Positions 1-11,300 of a DNA stretch of 64,000 nt are shown here, in pieces. The notes beneath the pieces were generated by a model. That model had not been told where the DNA came from. It made no database searches and saw nothing but the letters and a program-made list of their open reading frames with translations. Within the stretch, counting starts at the first letter, position 1, and every line of letters begins with the position of its first letter. This stretch comes from Oxyruncus cristatus (lineage: Eukaryota > Chordata > Aves > Passeriformes > Cotingidae): assembly GCA_013399855.1 (NCBI GenBank), contig VXAY01000779.1, positions 225,071-289,070 on the forward strand, read 5' to 3'. A program made the translations under genes and the position numbers.

Positions 1-432
1 ATGCAGACTGAGACTAGGCACTCTGCTCCTCAGCCTGCCACCACTGAGGGCTCGGCGACTGCTTTTTCAAGTTTCAAGTGCCTCCTGGCACTGACTGTCA
101 AGTGCCTCCTGGCACTGACTCCCTTGCGCGTTTGGAGCTCTGGTTGTGTCCCGCTCCCCCTGCCAGGTGGGTTTTGGGACCTGGCTCTTTAGAGCAGACC
201 CAGTGCCCTGAGACCATGCTGGAGCCCCCAGGTGTCACCTCAAGTGACATAGGGGGGCTGGATTGGTGTCTGGGGGTGTGTAGGGGACACACTCACATTT
301 GTGGTGCCAGGACAAGGTTATCCCTGGGTGGGCAAAGCTGGGCAGCCTGGGAAGGTGTCTATGCCTTGTGGAAGGGTGATGCCGAGGGTCTGGCTAATGG
401 GTAACCCTCCTGTCCTCTCTCTCCCTGCGCAG
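1..432 (+). other. IHH: IHH intron 2, 3' part
   Basis: Non-coding sequence leading into the last IHH exon. It ends with a pyrimidine-rich tract and CAG acceptor (about 412-432). The only internal structure seen is a near-perfect 24-base tandem duplication at 74-120. The upstream exons that encode the secreted signalling domain lie outside the window. Confidence 0.8.
74..120 (+). repeat. 24-bp tandem duplication in IHH intron
   Basis: Copy one is 74-97 and copy two is 98-120, identical over 23 bases (TCAAGTGCCTCCTGGCACTG...). Each copy also contains a small inverted repeat (AGTGCC...GGCACT). It looks like a recent slippage or unequal-exchange duplication. Confidence 0.9.
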
Positions 433-1094
433 AGCACTCGGCCGCTGCGAAGACAGGGGGCTGCTTCCCTGGGCGGGCACTGGCAACGCTGGAGGATGGT
501 GCCCAGACGCCACTGTGGGCACTGCGCCCGGGCCAGCGAGTGCTGGCAATGGACGGGGCGGGCAAGCCCACCTACAGTGACTTCTTGGCTTTCCTGGACA
601 AGGAGCCCCGTGCCCTCACCACCTTCCATGTCATCGAGACACAGGAGCCACCCCGGCGCCTGGTCCTGACGCCCACCCACCTGCTCTTTGTGGCGGAGAA
701 CGCTTCAGCACCCACTACCCACTTCCGCCCCATCTTTGCCAGCCTTGTGCGCCCTGGACATTTTGTGCTGGTGGCAGCAGGGGGAGGCAGCTTGCAGCCT
801 GCCAAAGTGGTGGGGGTGCGGGACCGGAGGGACGTGGGAGCCTATGCCCCGCTGACACGCCACGGGACACTGGTGGTGGACGGTGTGGTGGCCTCCTGCT
901 TCGCCCTGGTGCAGGAGCAACAGCTGGCACAGCTGGCCTTCTGGCCACTCCGGCTCTACCACAGCCTGGTGGGGTGGCCAGGGGCACAGGGGGATGGTGT
1001 GCACTGGTACTCAGGGCTGCTCTACCGCCTGGGCAGGCTGCTCCTGCCCCCCGACAGCTTCCACCCACTGGGGGTACCCCGGGTGGAGAGCTGA
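433..1094 (+). CDS. IHH: Indian hedgehog, last coding exon (Hint/autoprocessing domain)
   Basis: This exon encodes the C-terminal autoprocessing half of a hedgehog precursor, which cleaves itself and attaches cholesterol to the N-terminal signal in the secretory pathway. The acceptor is at 431-432. The first two bases finish a GAG codon, giving [12 protein letters not shown], with the catalytic Gly-Cys junction at 459-464. Further Hint signatures are the L-T-P-T-H-L-L-F block (active-site His codon at 678-680) and [11 protein letters not shown] near 875-906. The ending YRLGRLLL...SFHPLG is shared with IHH proteins, and the stop is TGA 1092-1094. About 219 residues of the precursor are present. 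Family-level recognition together with the CFAP65 neighbour separates IHH from SHH and DHH. Upstream exons are outside the window. Confidence 0.95.
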
Positions 1095-2440
1095 GGGTAC
1101 ACCACAGCCACGGCCAGCACTGCTGGTGGAGGTGGTGGTTGCAGGATGACTCACTGGGGGCTAGTACCCCCTCCCAAACCTGGGTGCCCGTGGGGAGCGG
1201 CCTCCAGCCCTGCCTGCTTGGGGTACAGCCACCTCCTGATCAGGGGGCACCGAGGCTCCCTGGCTTGCCTACTCCATGCCCAACCCCCTCTCCTCACCCC
1301 CTGTTCCTGGGGGCGGGGGGGAGGCATACATGACTTCCCCTGGGACAGGGGGGTGCCCCAGCTGGATCCACATGCTGCTATGTGTGCGTGTGCGTGTGTG
1401 ATGTGTGTGTGCATGGGCTGAATTAGCTAATGATGAAGGTCTGATCAAGGAGTGGGAGCTGGAAGAGGAGAGAGCCCTGGCTGCTCCTCCGGGACTCCCA
1501 GACTGTCTGCACCCAGTGGGGAGGCTTTGGGAGAGGGGCCTTAGACCCCTTTGCTAGGCAACCTGGGTGGGAGGGCAGGCAATGCTGTTTCCACCTCTGG
1601 GACATGGTAGATGGGAAGAGGGTGATCCAGGTACTGGGACAGCTCTGTCATGAGAGCTCTGTCTTGGTGACAGAAGTGCCACTGGAGTGATAGACTGGGG
1701 AGTGGAGTGCTGAGCTCTGCCTAAAGCGAGTGCTGTACCCACCCAGCCGGGCATGCCCATGGGGCTGCTGTAACAGCATGGGGGGCTCCAGCTGCAAAGA
1801 GGGGGCTGCAGAGGCAAGCACATGGGCAGGAGGGTGCAAGTGTCAGCCAGGTATGGGCACACATTGGTAGGAGTAGGGGTGAAGAGAGCAAGGGCTGCAG
1901 TCGCAGTCTTCTGGAGCCTGGGGAGAGAAATCAGCAGGGAAGAAAGCGGCCCCACCCTTGCCTTCCCAGCATCCTGCCCTGAGCTGGCTTAGCCCAAAAG
2001 CCTTTCCCACTGCAAAGCTAAAAAAACTCCTCAATCTTCAGACCCTACCTGGCCTGACCTCCACAACCCACCAGTACCCCAAAGCCTCAGGGTAACTCAT
2101 TGCTGCTCACCCACTCCCGGGACCTGTGGGGGGTCAGAGCTCTGGCCGCAGTTCCCCCCCTCCAAATCCTAGCTGGAGCCTCAGCCTCCCCTTGCTCCAC
2201 ATTAGCAGAGGTGAGAGGGCTGAGGGGGGCTGTGACCCACGTTCCCCCTGCAGCATCACGCGTCTTTATTTATTTATCTGCTCTTTGTATGTACCATAGA
2301 GGCAGCGTGGGCACATGCAGGCTGAGATGGGAGTGGTGGGGGGAAAGCTGTTTGGTTGGGGGGGTGATTTTTTTTTTTTTTTTTAACAAAAAGCAGAAAT
2401 TATTTAAAGATTATTTTAAAGCACAGCTTTTTTGGTGATT
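1095..2440 (+). other. IHH: Probable IHH 3' untranslated region
   Basis: No gene is seen here. The stretch holds a (TG)n-type repeat at about 1379-1413, an AU-rich element with overlapping ATTTA pentamers at 2265-2277, and a 17-T run at 2368-2384 followed by an AT-rich patch. The ATTTA repeats are compatible with a regulated mRNA 3' end. There is no perfect AATAAA, so the end is inferred from the AT-rich patch and is approximate. Confidence 0.4.
1379..1413 (+). repeat. Imperfect TG microsatellite
   Basis: Alternating TG/CG dinucleotides interrupted by GC and A (TGTGTGCGTGTGCGTGTGTG then ATGTGTGTGTG). This is a simple repeat in the presumed IHH 3'UTR with Z-DNA-forming potential. Confidence 0.85.
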
Positions 2441-3179
2441 GTTGTCCAGGACAAAGTGAGGGAGTACGAGCATGGCCAACAGCAGGTGTATTTTTGTCTC
2501 TTCACTGGATGTACCTTTCTTGGTTAGGGATGTGGCCATCATCTCCCAGGTGGGAGCTCTGAGCTCTGGTGTGGAGAGGGCAGGCAGGCATCGGGGATGT
2601 TTAATGCGCCCATTGTAGCTGGAGGCTGTGGGACTGACCCAGGGTACATGGGACCAAACTGTTATTGAGGCCACCTGGAAACTAGATCAAGTGGGGTAGG
2701 ATGTAATAGGTATGGCCAACACAGAACTAGCAGGACACCTCTCCATCCCAGTCTGGACCCATTACCCCAGCACCCGTCCATGCTGGTCCACCTTTTCCCA
2801 CCATTCCCTTCACTGCTACACCCACGAACCCAGAGCTACCAGGAAAGATGGACCCCATACGCTGTAGAGAGGGTTTCTGATGTCACTAGTGCTAGTCACT
2901 GCTGACTGTCCCCTCACCCTCTGCCAGCCCTCTCGCCCCTCTACCACATCCCCATGCCAGCAGAAAGGAGGACCACCAGCCAGCACCTCACAGTGCATCC
3001 TCATCTGTCCCACATATACACCCTTCTGAGCACCCCCTGCCCCATTTCCAAGCTGCCCTGCCTTGGTATCTTGGGTGGGGCTGGGAGCAGGGTCCCCCAG
3101 GGCTTTTCCTGGACCCCACAGCATGGCAAGTGCTAAGCAATTCCACAGCAGGCTGTCAGCGAGGGCCCTCATCACCATG

Positions 3180-3245
3180 GCTAATTTAAGGGCACTGCGA
3201 GGCGGCTGAGCTAATTTAATTAGGTTCTTATTACAGAGAAGGACA
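3180..3245. promoter_or_regulatory. TAAT-rich candidate regulatory block
   Basis: Contains GCTAATTTAAG and GCTAATTTAATTAGG, the second with two facing homeodomain half-sites, in an otherwise GC-rich area downstream of IHH. This is a candidate enhancer only; the function is inferred from motif density. Confidence 0.3.
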
Positions 3246-5949
3246 AATTGGTCCCCGGGGGGGCCAAGGGGTCAGGTTTTTGAGAGCCGCTTTATGGAGT
3301 GAAATTTCAATCAGGTTGTCGTCGCAGACAGGGGGAGCTGGAGGCAGAGGATTCATAGGGAGAGGATATGCTCTTTGGGGGGCCTGGTGGTGGTGTGGGG
3401 CAATCATCTCCAGGCCCAAGTTTTTAGGGTATCAGTGACCATGTCAGAACTCTGCCCCATTAGGAGGATGCTGCAGGGTATATGTGGGCTCCTTTGGGGT
3501 GGAGGCAGGAAAAGTGGGGAGGTCCTGGCTCTGAGCTGACCCCAGGGCAGTGAAAGGAAGAGGGGGACACCCATAAGTAAAATTCTGCAGTCTTTCTCCA
3601 TTAACCGCTCCATTAACTCCCTCATAGCCCCATAACCCCCCATGGTGAGGATGTTGAGGGCAAAATGACGTCCAGCTGATAGAAGAGACATATGGAGGTC
3701 TCTTCCTTGCCTGGATGTCCTCCCCTCTCTTGTCAGTCAGCCCCAGGAGAGCCAGGACAGCCTAGGAGCTGCTCCACTGCCTGTGGGCACCTGAAGCAGC
3801 CCCATCTCCCAGCCTGTGAGTTCCGGGCGGGTCCCAGCACCACCCCACCGTCCCAGCTGGGCGGTGATGGATGGGGATGTTGGTGGGTGGCCGGCAGAAG
3901 GACCGGGCTGGAGAGTCCCACAATGGATGTCTCTCCATCAATTTGTTCTCATTACCATGTGAATGGTGGGCGGGAGGGAGAGGAAGGGCATGTGGCGGCA
4001 GGAGAAACCCCCCACATGCTCCCATCTGGGGTAGCATGTACCCCCTCCCCATCCCTCCAACCGTGTCTGAGCATGTTAAACCATCTTCGACACCCCCCGG
4101 CCCCTAATTCAGGAGAAGAGAGGTACCACCCTCTATTCATAGCCTTGAAAAGGCTACAGGATCCGGCGCTGTTAACAAGGGGGGACACAGTCTCCGTCTC
4201 CGCCCCTCCCGTCTGTCTCTCACCTCACAGCCTTCTGCCGTGGCAGTGCCAGCCTGCTCCCAGTTCCAGGCTGGCACGCTGAGTGCCGGGATCCCGGCAA
4301 AGGAGTGGCAGGGGGGCACTGGGGCTTGGAGAATGGGAACGGAGCACCCGAAACACATCCCCTGTTTGTGGCAGTTTTGGGTGGCACAGGCTAGGAGACA
4401 GCAGAGTGGGATCCTGTGGGTCTCCAAGGCCAAAGCTGCCCCACAGAGGGGCAATGTCTCTGGGCATGGCAGTGATATGGCTGCTATGTCCCTGAGCTCT
4501 GGGTCCAACCAGGTCCCCATGACCCGGGCAGTGACAGTGAACAGGGCGTCACCCCGAAATATCTGTACCTGTGGGCATCGGTACAGCAGGTTGCAGGGAT
4601 CCTTCTTCTGGTGAGGCCACACTGACCCATAGCTGCTCCCCCAAAAGCCCAGGAGAAGCTGCTCAGCCCTGCACGCTGCCCGCTGGCAGGTGCCCGCAGA
4701 GGGAGCCAGTACCAGCTTCCCACTCTAACTTGCATTAGTGTAAATTAACTTAATGGCTTTTCGGAGTGCTGCTGCTCCGAGAGAAGGGGCAGGACCTTGC
4801 TCTCTGCAGCGTTGTTGTGGGGGGTATCCCAATGCCCTGTCCTCAAGCCCACAGAAGCCCCAGGAGGGTGTGTGGTGTGTGCTCTGGAGCCCATCCTGCA
4901 CAGCGAACTCCTCCCGAACACACTGCCCCTCTGCCCTGAGCCCCCCAACTCCTGCCCCTCTGTCAACTGTGGCACCCTTGTGGGGACAACGCTGGGGCCA
5001 TCCTCACATTGCAGCTGCTGCAGATCCCCTCTGCCTCTGCGTGGCAGCTCCTCACGGGCAGGGATGGAGGTGTTTTAGCCTCTGGGAGTCAACCACAGCC
5101 AGCTGTGCCTGTGTGGACACACATCCATCCCCTATACATACTTTTATCCCCAGGACAGACAGACCTGCCCATCACCTCACCAGTTGAGCCTGGACATCTA
5201 CCAGCTCTCAGAATCACCATCCAGTCCCTCAAATTACTCTCTTTCTAGTCTGTATCCTTTATATCCCAGGAGTACCCGGGTGTCCCTGTGTCCCTGATCT
5301 CTGTTCACTCCAGGGACAGTCAGGGGAACATGCACATGGCCCATTGTGACAGCACAGACATTGTGAAGATGGAAGGACATGGGCACCCCGCCTCTGCAGT
5401 GCCCACCTCTGCAGCCATGCCCACCCCACATCTCCCAGGTGCAGAGAGCACCCTGCACCCACGGAGGGGGCTGACAACATCTCCCTCCACCCACGGTGAG
5501 CCCTGCTGACCCTCCTGCTGGAGGGGGCACCCTTAGCTCCCTCTCCCACAGCGTGGGGTACAGAGCTAACACACCAAAGCCCACCCTTCCCTTCCCATAT
5601 GCCCCCCCCCAGCCTTCAGGCCCCACTCAGCACCCACTGCAGGTCCCCACTGTAGTGTAGGCAAGCTGGGCATGATGCCAGCTGTCCCCTACCTTCCATA
5701 CAAGCGAGGGGCAGGTAGAGGCAGCTGGGGACCATGCAGGGGGCCTAGCACCAGGCAACAGTCATTACTTCATACACTGTCCCAGTATGAGATGGGGGGC
5801 TCCCAGCACCACAAGAGCTGCCAGCAGGATACACCCCCAGGAGAAACCCCGCAGTGCCATCCGGCACTGACTGACACTGGCTGTGTGGTGCCCCGGGGGG
5901 AGCCGGGATGGGGGGTGTACGAGAATGCATCCACACGCAGGGGACGAGT

Positions 5950-6275
5950 AAGAATCTAATCAGGGTCCTTTTCCTTAATAAATCATTCGTCTTAATCCAA
6001 CGCCCTCCCTCCTGCTCTAATAACTCCCAGCGCTGGGCCCCACAGCCACAACAATGCAGCTAATGGAACGATTTATTTTCATAATGGTGCTGGTGGGGAG
6101 AAGGGGTGGCCGGGGTGGGGGCAGCATGCTCTGGGGCAGGAGTTTCTAATTAGTGAATGAAACTTGATGTAAGGCTGGAGGAAGATGGATTCGCTTCCTG
6201 ACAAGGGGCCTTTCAGCTCATCAAAGTGCCTGAACAGGGAGGTAAATTAAATTATTTCTAATTCTTCACTAACCT
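5950..6275. promoter_or_regulatory. AT-rich candidate enhancer block
   Basis: A run of short AT-rich words: TCTAATCAGG, CTTAATAAATCATT, TCTTAATCC, CTCTAATAAC, CAGCTAATGG, CGATTTATTTTCATAATGG and AAATTAAATTATTTCTAATT. Many fit homeodomain, PBX/HOX or GATA/Cdx-like sites. The block stands out from GC-rich flanks on both sides. No promoter or ORF is associated. Confidence 0.35.
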
Positions 6276-7379
6276 CCAGGGAGTCACTCTTCCACCAGCA
6301 AAGGTGGGTCCATTCCTGAAATGAAGAGGCACTTGAAGGACTGAGGTTAGGTAGAAGGGACTGATGGAAGGGACGGGGAAGACAAGATGGGATGGAGTGG
6401 GACAGTGGAGCAGGAGGTGCCATTGACTTTGCTGGAAGAATAGGGAGGAAAAAAGTGGTGATGGAGGGGAGAGTTGCAAATGGTCAATAAACAAACAACT
6501 CCAGGGACTAATGACTAATTTGCTGCAAGTTATCCATCCATGCCTGTCACCTAACTAGACCCAGAGCAGGGCTGAAACTCAGCCAGTTCCGGGATGGAGC
6601 GGAGCAGAGCAACCCAGCAGCAAGGAAATGGCATTCCAGCCCTCAGGGAATTTGAGCAGGGACAGACAGCACTTGGTTTTGAAGGAGTGACTGATTCTGA
6701 AGTAGACAAAGGGTCCAGTGCAGGTGAATGCTTCAGCAAAGGCCCTTGTTCTCACGGCTTTGTATGATTTAAAGTCAACACTAGTGATGTTAATGCTTGT
6801 GGCATAAAGCTGTTCTTGGGATGCCCAATGATTTTTTAAACACCCAACTCCTGGAATCCTTTGATGGAGACTTGTTTTACGGAGAACAAATGCAGTCTCC
6901 CCTAGCTCTCCCTCTTTTAGAGGAACCTTCAAGTGTCAACCTCCCACTAGCCCAGATGTCCCCAGTATGAGAAGTATAAAGAGGAAGGCTTTGATGTGCT
7001 GTGGCTGAAATCAGCCCCTGGCTCTACCTGGAGCACAGAGCTACCCTGAAAGCACCCGGGGCTGCCCCGCAGCTCCATTCCCTGCGGTGCCAAGGAGGCA
7101 CATTCAGGAACACCAGGCAGGACTGCATTTCCTGCAAGATTTGCCCTCCTAACCGTCCTCAGCATGCAAAGCAGTTGCAATTGGAGCACAGCCCAGGGAG
7201 GGAAATAGGGGGATTAGAGGGCTGTGTCTTACTGCAAGGGGCTGGGGAGGCATGGCGGGGCCAGGGGCCTGCAGCAGTGCGTGGTTTGCCGCAGGCTGGG
7301 GAGCACAGTCCCCTCCCCACGGCTGAGCTAGGTGGAGCTGGGACAGGCGCAGAGCTGGCTGTGCTGACCCAACACTCCA

Positions 7380-7565
7380 GGAATTTAATTTGTTTAATAT
7401 ATTCCCTGGGAAAGAAGAAAATAAATAAGTGGCACCTTGCGTGCCCCCATGTCTCACTCTCGCAACGGAGGTGTCAGCTTAACGAGCCGAAGCCCTCAGC
7501 CTGATTAACCAGCCGCTGCTCCCGCTAATAGGGAGCCGCCGAGCAGCGTGATTGATGCACACAGA
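7380..7565. promoter_or_regulatory. AT-rich candidate enhancer block
   Basis: Contains GGAATTTAATTTGTTTAATAT followed by AAAATAAATAAGTGG, then CTTAACGAGCC, TGATTAACC, GCTAATAGG, TGATTGATG and CATTAGC. The cluster of ATTA, forkhead-like and TGATTGAT (PBX/HOX-like) words suggests a regulatory element. Inference only. Confidence 0.3.
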
Positions 7566-8239
7566 GCATTAGCCCCCCCCAGCCTGGTGCTGGACTGCCG
7601 GGCGGGGGCACTGTGCCCACCCCAGACCCCTTGCTCCTGCCCTCCATACACAGGCCCAGGTCAAGGGCATGTCAAAGGCTTTCTCTTCCCGTGGGGCAGA
7701 TCATCATGCCCCACTGCTCTGTAGAATAGACAGTGCCTGGGGAGACGGAGCTGGGGCCGCTTTAGCCTGTGGAGGCAGGGACATGCTGGTGACTTCCCAC
7801 CGGCTGTGGGTCTGTGTGGCACCTTCTCAAAATAAGGGCTGAGGACCCAAGTTGTGCAGGGGTTTTGTGCTGAGCTCTAGGTCTCAGCCACACTGCCACA
7901 CTAGTCCCCATGGGCTGGGGCAGGGACACATGGGGACACTGAGGGACAGGGATGTGCTAGTTATGATGGTGACAGTCCAGGGGGAGTCCACGAGTCTTAG
8001 TAGCTCCTTCAAGGCTTTAATCCAGCAAGCCCTTATTGTACTACTAGGAAAAGACACCCCACCTTGTCCCATTCGCTCCTCACACAGGCTTGCTCTTCTG
8101 CAGTCCTGCTTCCCTCTCCCTTCATCTGCCCCCTCCCCTTACTGAAGTGTCCCTGGCTCACTGCAGAGACGTCACTGGCTCCCACCATTCCTGTCCCATG
8201 GCATCACTACCCCCTGCCCCCACCTTGGGAAAGGGTTAA

Positions 8240-8345
8240 TCAGCAGCCAGGGAGACAGGGTAATAAATAGCCGTTATCTTGGTAATGAGCGGACATTAAT
8301 TAGAGCCCAAGGTCTTGGGAGGAGCAGCTGATTTATCCTGTCACC
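8240..8345. promoter_or_regulatory. AT-rich candidate enhancer block
   Basis: Contains GGTAATAAATAGCCG, TTGGTAATGAGCGG, ACATTAATTAGAGCC and GATTTATCCTG within 100 bases. The palindromic ATTAATTA-like core is a strong paired homeodomain site. A candidate element between IHH and MNX2. Confidence 0.3.
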
Positions 8346-8350
8346 CTGGG

Positions 8351-11300
8351 AGCAGGTTAGGAGCTGACTCCATGGAAAGGCCATTACCAGGGAAGAAGTG
8401 AGGCTGTGTGGGTGGGTGTGTATGTGCCCCACCCTTTCACCCCCAGAGACCAGACCTCACTCTGTTCCCTCAGAGGAAGCAAGTCTTGGTTTGGGACAAG
8501 ACCCAGTAAAACCAAAACAGAAGGTCGTGGAGTTGACAGGAAAAAGCAGGGCTAGGGAATCCCCCTGTGTGCCCAGCAATAGCAGTGCCAGGGGAAAGGC
8601 GAGCCTGGCTGTGCCAGAGATGTGTGGCACTGGACACAATGTGCTGGAGTGGTGTTCTGGGCAAGGGCTGGGGGACTGGGGGCATGAGGAAGCAGCAGGA
8701 GGGATGGTGTGCATTCAGTCACTTCCCTGCTTTCCTGGCTGTTTAGCCTCTCCCCACAAAAGCCAAGGCCTGGGGTGAGGACAGGACAGAAACTGATGAT
8801 GAGCCAAGGTGCTCCCTCATTTGGGGACAGTAGGATGAAGGAGATCTCTGTGTGGGTCCTGTGGGCTCATGGTGTTTCAGGATCAGGTATTTCAGATTGG
8901 TCAGGGACTAACAGGACTGGAAATCAAGCAGTCATACTCTGAGTTGTTCTGAGAAACAGATCTAAGTGACTGGGTGTCCCTGTCCCTCCAGTGCATATAT
9001 TTACAAGGCAACAAGCCCTCTATCTCCACACCTAAGCACCTCTGGAGTGCATCGCTGAATCCCAGGAAGACAACAGCTAACAGAAGGGAGCCTTAGGGCA
9101 TCCCTTGCCTGTCCCCTGCAGCCCTACTACGGCTGGTCCTAGAGGATGCTGGTGCCCAAGCCCTCAGCAGTATGCTGGGATCAGGTGTGACATGCCAGAG
9201 CTGCCCTGGCTGTTCCTGCCGGGGCTGGCACCCTCCCTTCCCTGCCAGCCTTCCCGTGCTGGTTTACTATCCCCCTGCTCCAGGGTGGGAGCTGTTAACA
9301 CATTTTTCTGCTCAGCCTTGCCATGTCTCATCAGAGATGAGGCTGCTTATTTGAGGAATTGCTTGGCTAAATAAACAGTTGCCCAGAAATCCCAGCAGGA
9401 GGCCTGTCTGGGAGGGACTGAGCCATGTTTGCTTTGCCTGTTAACTCCTTCACTGAGGGCAGGTACCTGGGGCTCCACGCAGAGGGCAGGGTTAAGGTTG
9501 GGGAAGGGGGGAAGGGGGCATGGGATTTCTGCCTTCCAGGACAGATCCCTGCCTGTTGAATCAAGCAGCAGATGTGCCAGGATGGAGAAGGCCTCGGGAG
9601 CCTGTGGCTGGCTCAGAAGTCTCTGCAGTGGGCGGGAGCAGGCTGATCCATGTGAGAGGGGATGCAGGCAGGGACGCAGCATGGCAGTGGCTGAGCACCG
9701 CACCCTGGAAGCAGGCAGGGAGGTGGGTTCATTGATTTGTCTGCTGTCACCATCAGAGCAGGGGGAGTGCCCTAAAGACAGATGAGGAGCCTCTATGAGC
9801 ATTTTTGCAGACAACTGCTCTGGTCCCATGACAGTAGTGTGGATGCCTCTGCCAATGTTTCTGTGGAGGGCACAGCCACCAAGCAACCTGGCACCTCAGG
9901 GCCGGCTGTGCCAGGTCTGACACGGGCTCGGCTCAGCTCCCATTGCTACAGGGCTGATTAAGACCCATTATCTGGTTGGTTAACAGCCCCAGGCCATGCA
10001 CAGGTGACTTCAACTGTTCATTTCGCCACAAATCATCACTGGTCTGGCAGTTTATTTACCTTCCCCACCAGCCTCCTGTGGCTTCCCAGACTCCAGAGAT
10101 AGCGGGTGGCCTGGCTGTGAGGGGCACGGGAAGGGCAACATCCTCCCGTGGGCAATAGTCAGGGCTCCTGTAAAACCTGGGACAGCCCAAACTGGAGTAG
10201 ACCAGGGGCTCTTACACCCAGCACTTCTTAACAGGGGCTCAGCCTGCTGTGGGATGAGAGTGGGATGCTTCTACAGCCCATCTCATGGATGAAGAGCTGG
10301 GAGAACACTTGTGAGCAGACTTATATCCTGTGTCTCCAGCATCCATGGTGCCTCCAGGCTGTATTTCTCTACTAACTGGCTACAGACTTTGGAGTGGTGC
10401 AAGATGACCTGAGGCACCAGGGCCACAGCAGCAAGATCTCTGTTTCCTCAGACATACTTTAAACAAGGTTGTTGCAGTGTAGGTTTCATACAGAGAAGTA
10501 ATTTCTAAATGTGGAAAGCTCTGGGGACTGTGATCTGGTGAGTAGTTAATGCTTAGAAAACGGGTACAGCCATCCTGGGGACAGGGAGATCTTTCAAGGC
10601 TTAAAAGCTTAAATGGCCTGTGTAGAAATCAGGGTGCCTGTCACCTCTCTGTCACGGGCTATACACTGGTTCCTGCACAGGCTCTGTGTCAAAGGTAACT
10701 TTTATTGACTCAAGGCAGGGGGTGACCCAAAGCTGCCAGAAGGACCCGGTGCTAAGTTGTGCATCCAGGAACGGCCAAAATGAGAGGTTAGGTGAAAATC
10801 AAGACACCCCAGCATGGGTCATGTCATATCTGATATCTGAAATGAAACTCGATTCTGGGAAAATGGAAGTCTGGTCCCAGTCGGGAATTTTTTTATTAGG
10901 GTATGGATTTTCCTCGGCACCCTTGGCTTTGATCTTGGGGCAGTTTGGTTTGCTGAGGGACATTACGTTGTTCCCAAGGTGATACTGAGGAAGTAGTGAG
11001 GCTGTAAAATTGAACTGTGCTCCCAAATACTACTTGTGACCCCCATGGCTTGTTTCTGAGGGCTCAGATACTGCTGGCAACAGATTGGGGAAGTATGTGA
11101 AGTGCTGTAAGTAGTGTTGTGGGGCTCTGAAGCTGCTGAAAACTTGTGTGCACCAGAGCTGGGTGTCTTTGGCGGCCATGTGAGTGTTTGCTCTTCTAGT
11201 TTTACTCCTGCTACTTGACCTCACGTGGATGGGAGTCACAATGGAGACAATCCATTTGAGGCTATGGACACAGCAAAGAGCTCCAGTTGTCTATATAGGC

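Noticed and set aside
433..1094. Alternative identity as SHH or DHH
   Set aside because: The FHPLG ending, Hint sequence and CFAP65/CRYBA2 neighbourhood fit IHH. SHH lies near MNX1, and DHH lies in a different neighbourhood.
540..1094. ATG at 540 as a gene start
   Set aside because: The frame is open back to the splice acceptor at 432 and includes the Gly-Cys cleavage site, so 540 is an internal Met.
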